15,302 bases of DNA from CAZDHT01 sp964505325 (GTDB lineage Bacteria > Planctomycetota > PUPC01), in assembly GCA_964505325.1 (NCBI GenBank), contig CAZDHT010000110.1, positions 1-15,302 of the forward strand, written 5' to 3'. The notes under the pieces were generated by a model. It saw nothing but the letters and a program-made list of their open reading frames with translations. It had not been told where the DNA came from and did not search any database. Position 1 is the first letter of the stretch; every line of letters begins with the position of its first letter. The position numbers and the translations under genes were made by a program. Shown here piece by piece: positions 14,619 through 15,302 of this stretch.

Positions 14619-14649
14619 CACCGGCACGTGAGGTGAGGAGTCGCAGGCC

Positions 14650-15302
14650 ATGATGACCGAACGCCTCTTGAGCAAGCTGGAAAACAACGAGCCCGCCTAC
14701 GGCATCGGCATGAAGTTCGACGATCCGGGCGTCATCGAAGCGATCGGCGGAATGTGGGACTTCATCTGGGTCGACATGCAGCACGGCAACGTCGGCCCGG
14801 ACCGCCTCCCGCACATCATTCGCACCTGCGACCTGGTCGGCGTGTCGGCGCTGGTCCGCCCGCCGGGACAGGCGCCCGGGCTGATCAGCCTGGTCCTGAA
14901 CTGGGATGCGGCAGGGGTGATCGTCCCGCAGGTCCACACGCCGGAGCAGGCAGAGCGGGCCGTCCAAGCGGCGAAGTTCCCGCCCGTCGGTGACCGGTCA
15001 CACGCCGGGCCGCGCATCCACGTGCGGCATGGCCTGGATTGTATCGACCGAGCCAACCGCGAGCAGCTCCTGATGCTGCAAATGGAGAGCCCGCAGGCGA
15101 TCGAGAACGCCGAGGCCATTGCGGCGATCGACGGCGTGGACGCCCTGATGCTGGCGCCGTCGGATCTCGGGATACGACTCGGCCTGCCGCCCGGCAACAG
15201 CCTGGCGAGTGACGAGATCATGGCGGCCGCCGACCGGGTCGGGGCCGCGTGCATCCGTCACGGCAAGGCCTGTCTCGCCATCGCCCGCGAACAAGACCAC
15301 AT
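14650..15302 (+). CDS. HpcH/HpaI aldolase family protein, 3' end missing
   Basis: Class II pyruvate aldolase of the HpaI/GarL/YfaU type, which reversibly cleaves 2-keto-3-deoxy sugar acids to pyruvate or a relative plus an aldehyde. At least 217 codons are present; the gene runs off the window, and about 35-40 residues would be missing at normal length. Catalytic residues match HpaI: H45 (VDMQHGNV), R70 (SALVRPPG), metal ligands E146 (LQMESPQ) and D172 (APSDLG), the last two spaced 26 residues as E149 and D175 are in HpaI. The residue before H45 is Gln, where Glu is common. ATG at 14650 has GAGGAG (14635-14640) 9 nt upstream; a second ATG follows at 14653. It is divergent from the isomerase gene and has a strong promoter. 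Confidence 0.92.
   Translation, partial: MMTERLLSKLENNEPAYGIGMKFDDPGVIEAIGGMWDFIWVDMQHGNVGPDRLPHIIRTCDLVGVSALVRPPGQAPGLISLVLNWDAAGVIVPQVHTPEQAERAVQAAKFPPVGDRSHAGPRIHVRHGLDCIDRANREQLLMLQMESPQAIENAEAIAAIDGVDALMLAPSDLGIRLGLPPGNSLASDEIMAAADRVGAACIRHGKACLAIAREQDH

Noticed and set aside
14548..14967. 140-codon N-terminal extension of the isomerase
   Set aside because: It would be antisense to the aldolase gene and cross its promoter, has no family similarity, and ATG at 14547 has a ribosome binding site.

Overview
The window is GC-rich bacterial chromosome with dense protein-coding regions on both strands. A KDO-8-phosphate synthase implies a Gram-negative outer envelope. The gene mix (URO-D-like proteins outside haem synthesis, TIM-barrel sugar isomerases, a purple-acid-phosphatase-like lipoprotein, a GH51 arabinofuranosidase) and the palindromic and purine-hexamer intergenic repeats resemble Planctomycetota, Lentisphaerota, Verrucomicrobiota or related lineages. 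That placement is an inference. No RNA gene, CRISPR array, transposase or prophage gene was seen.

Left part (1-3805, + strand): a lipoprotein metallophosphoesterase with a TATAAT box at the window edge, then an NtrC-type sigma-54 response regulator behind a good sigma-70-type promoter, then an Hpt phosphotransfer protein. The last two probably belong to one phosphorelay, but no histidine kinase is present.

3806-4562 has no credible gene. It is packed with repeats: a hairpin, two purine-hexamer tracts in opposite orientation, two perfect tandem duplications, a 24-nt near-perfect inverted repeat and a second large imperfect hairpin.

Middle part (4563-12087, - strand): an M42 aminopeptidase with its own promoter, and a tight run mutL - kdsA - metallophosphoesterase - NAD-dependent epimerase - GH51 arabinofuranosidase with spacings of 9, 13, 42 and -11 nt. 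The mutL promoter lies so close to its ATG that the transcript is predicted to be leaderless.

Right part (12225-15302): an orphan HicB-like antitoxin (-), preceded by a promoter and a possible 32-codon leader ORF with an ideal ribosome binding site; a URO-D-family protein and a sugar isomerase/epimerase (-) overlapping by 4 nt; and a divergent HpcH/HpaI aldolase (+) cut by the window end. The isomerase and aldolase start from a 102-nt gap that holds two converging, overlapping promoters, so they are probably one regulated catabolic locus. I found no clear defence or other wholly new system. The best leads are that divergent promoter, the hicB leader arrangement, the leaderless mutL start and the repeat-dense 3.8-4.56 kb region.
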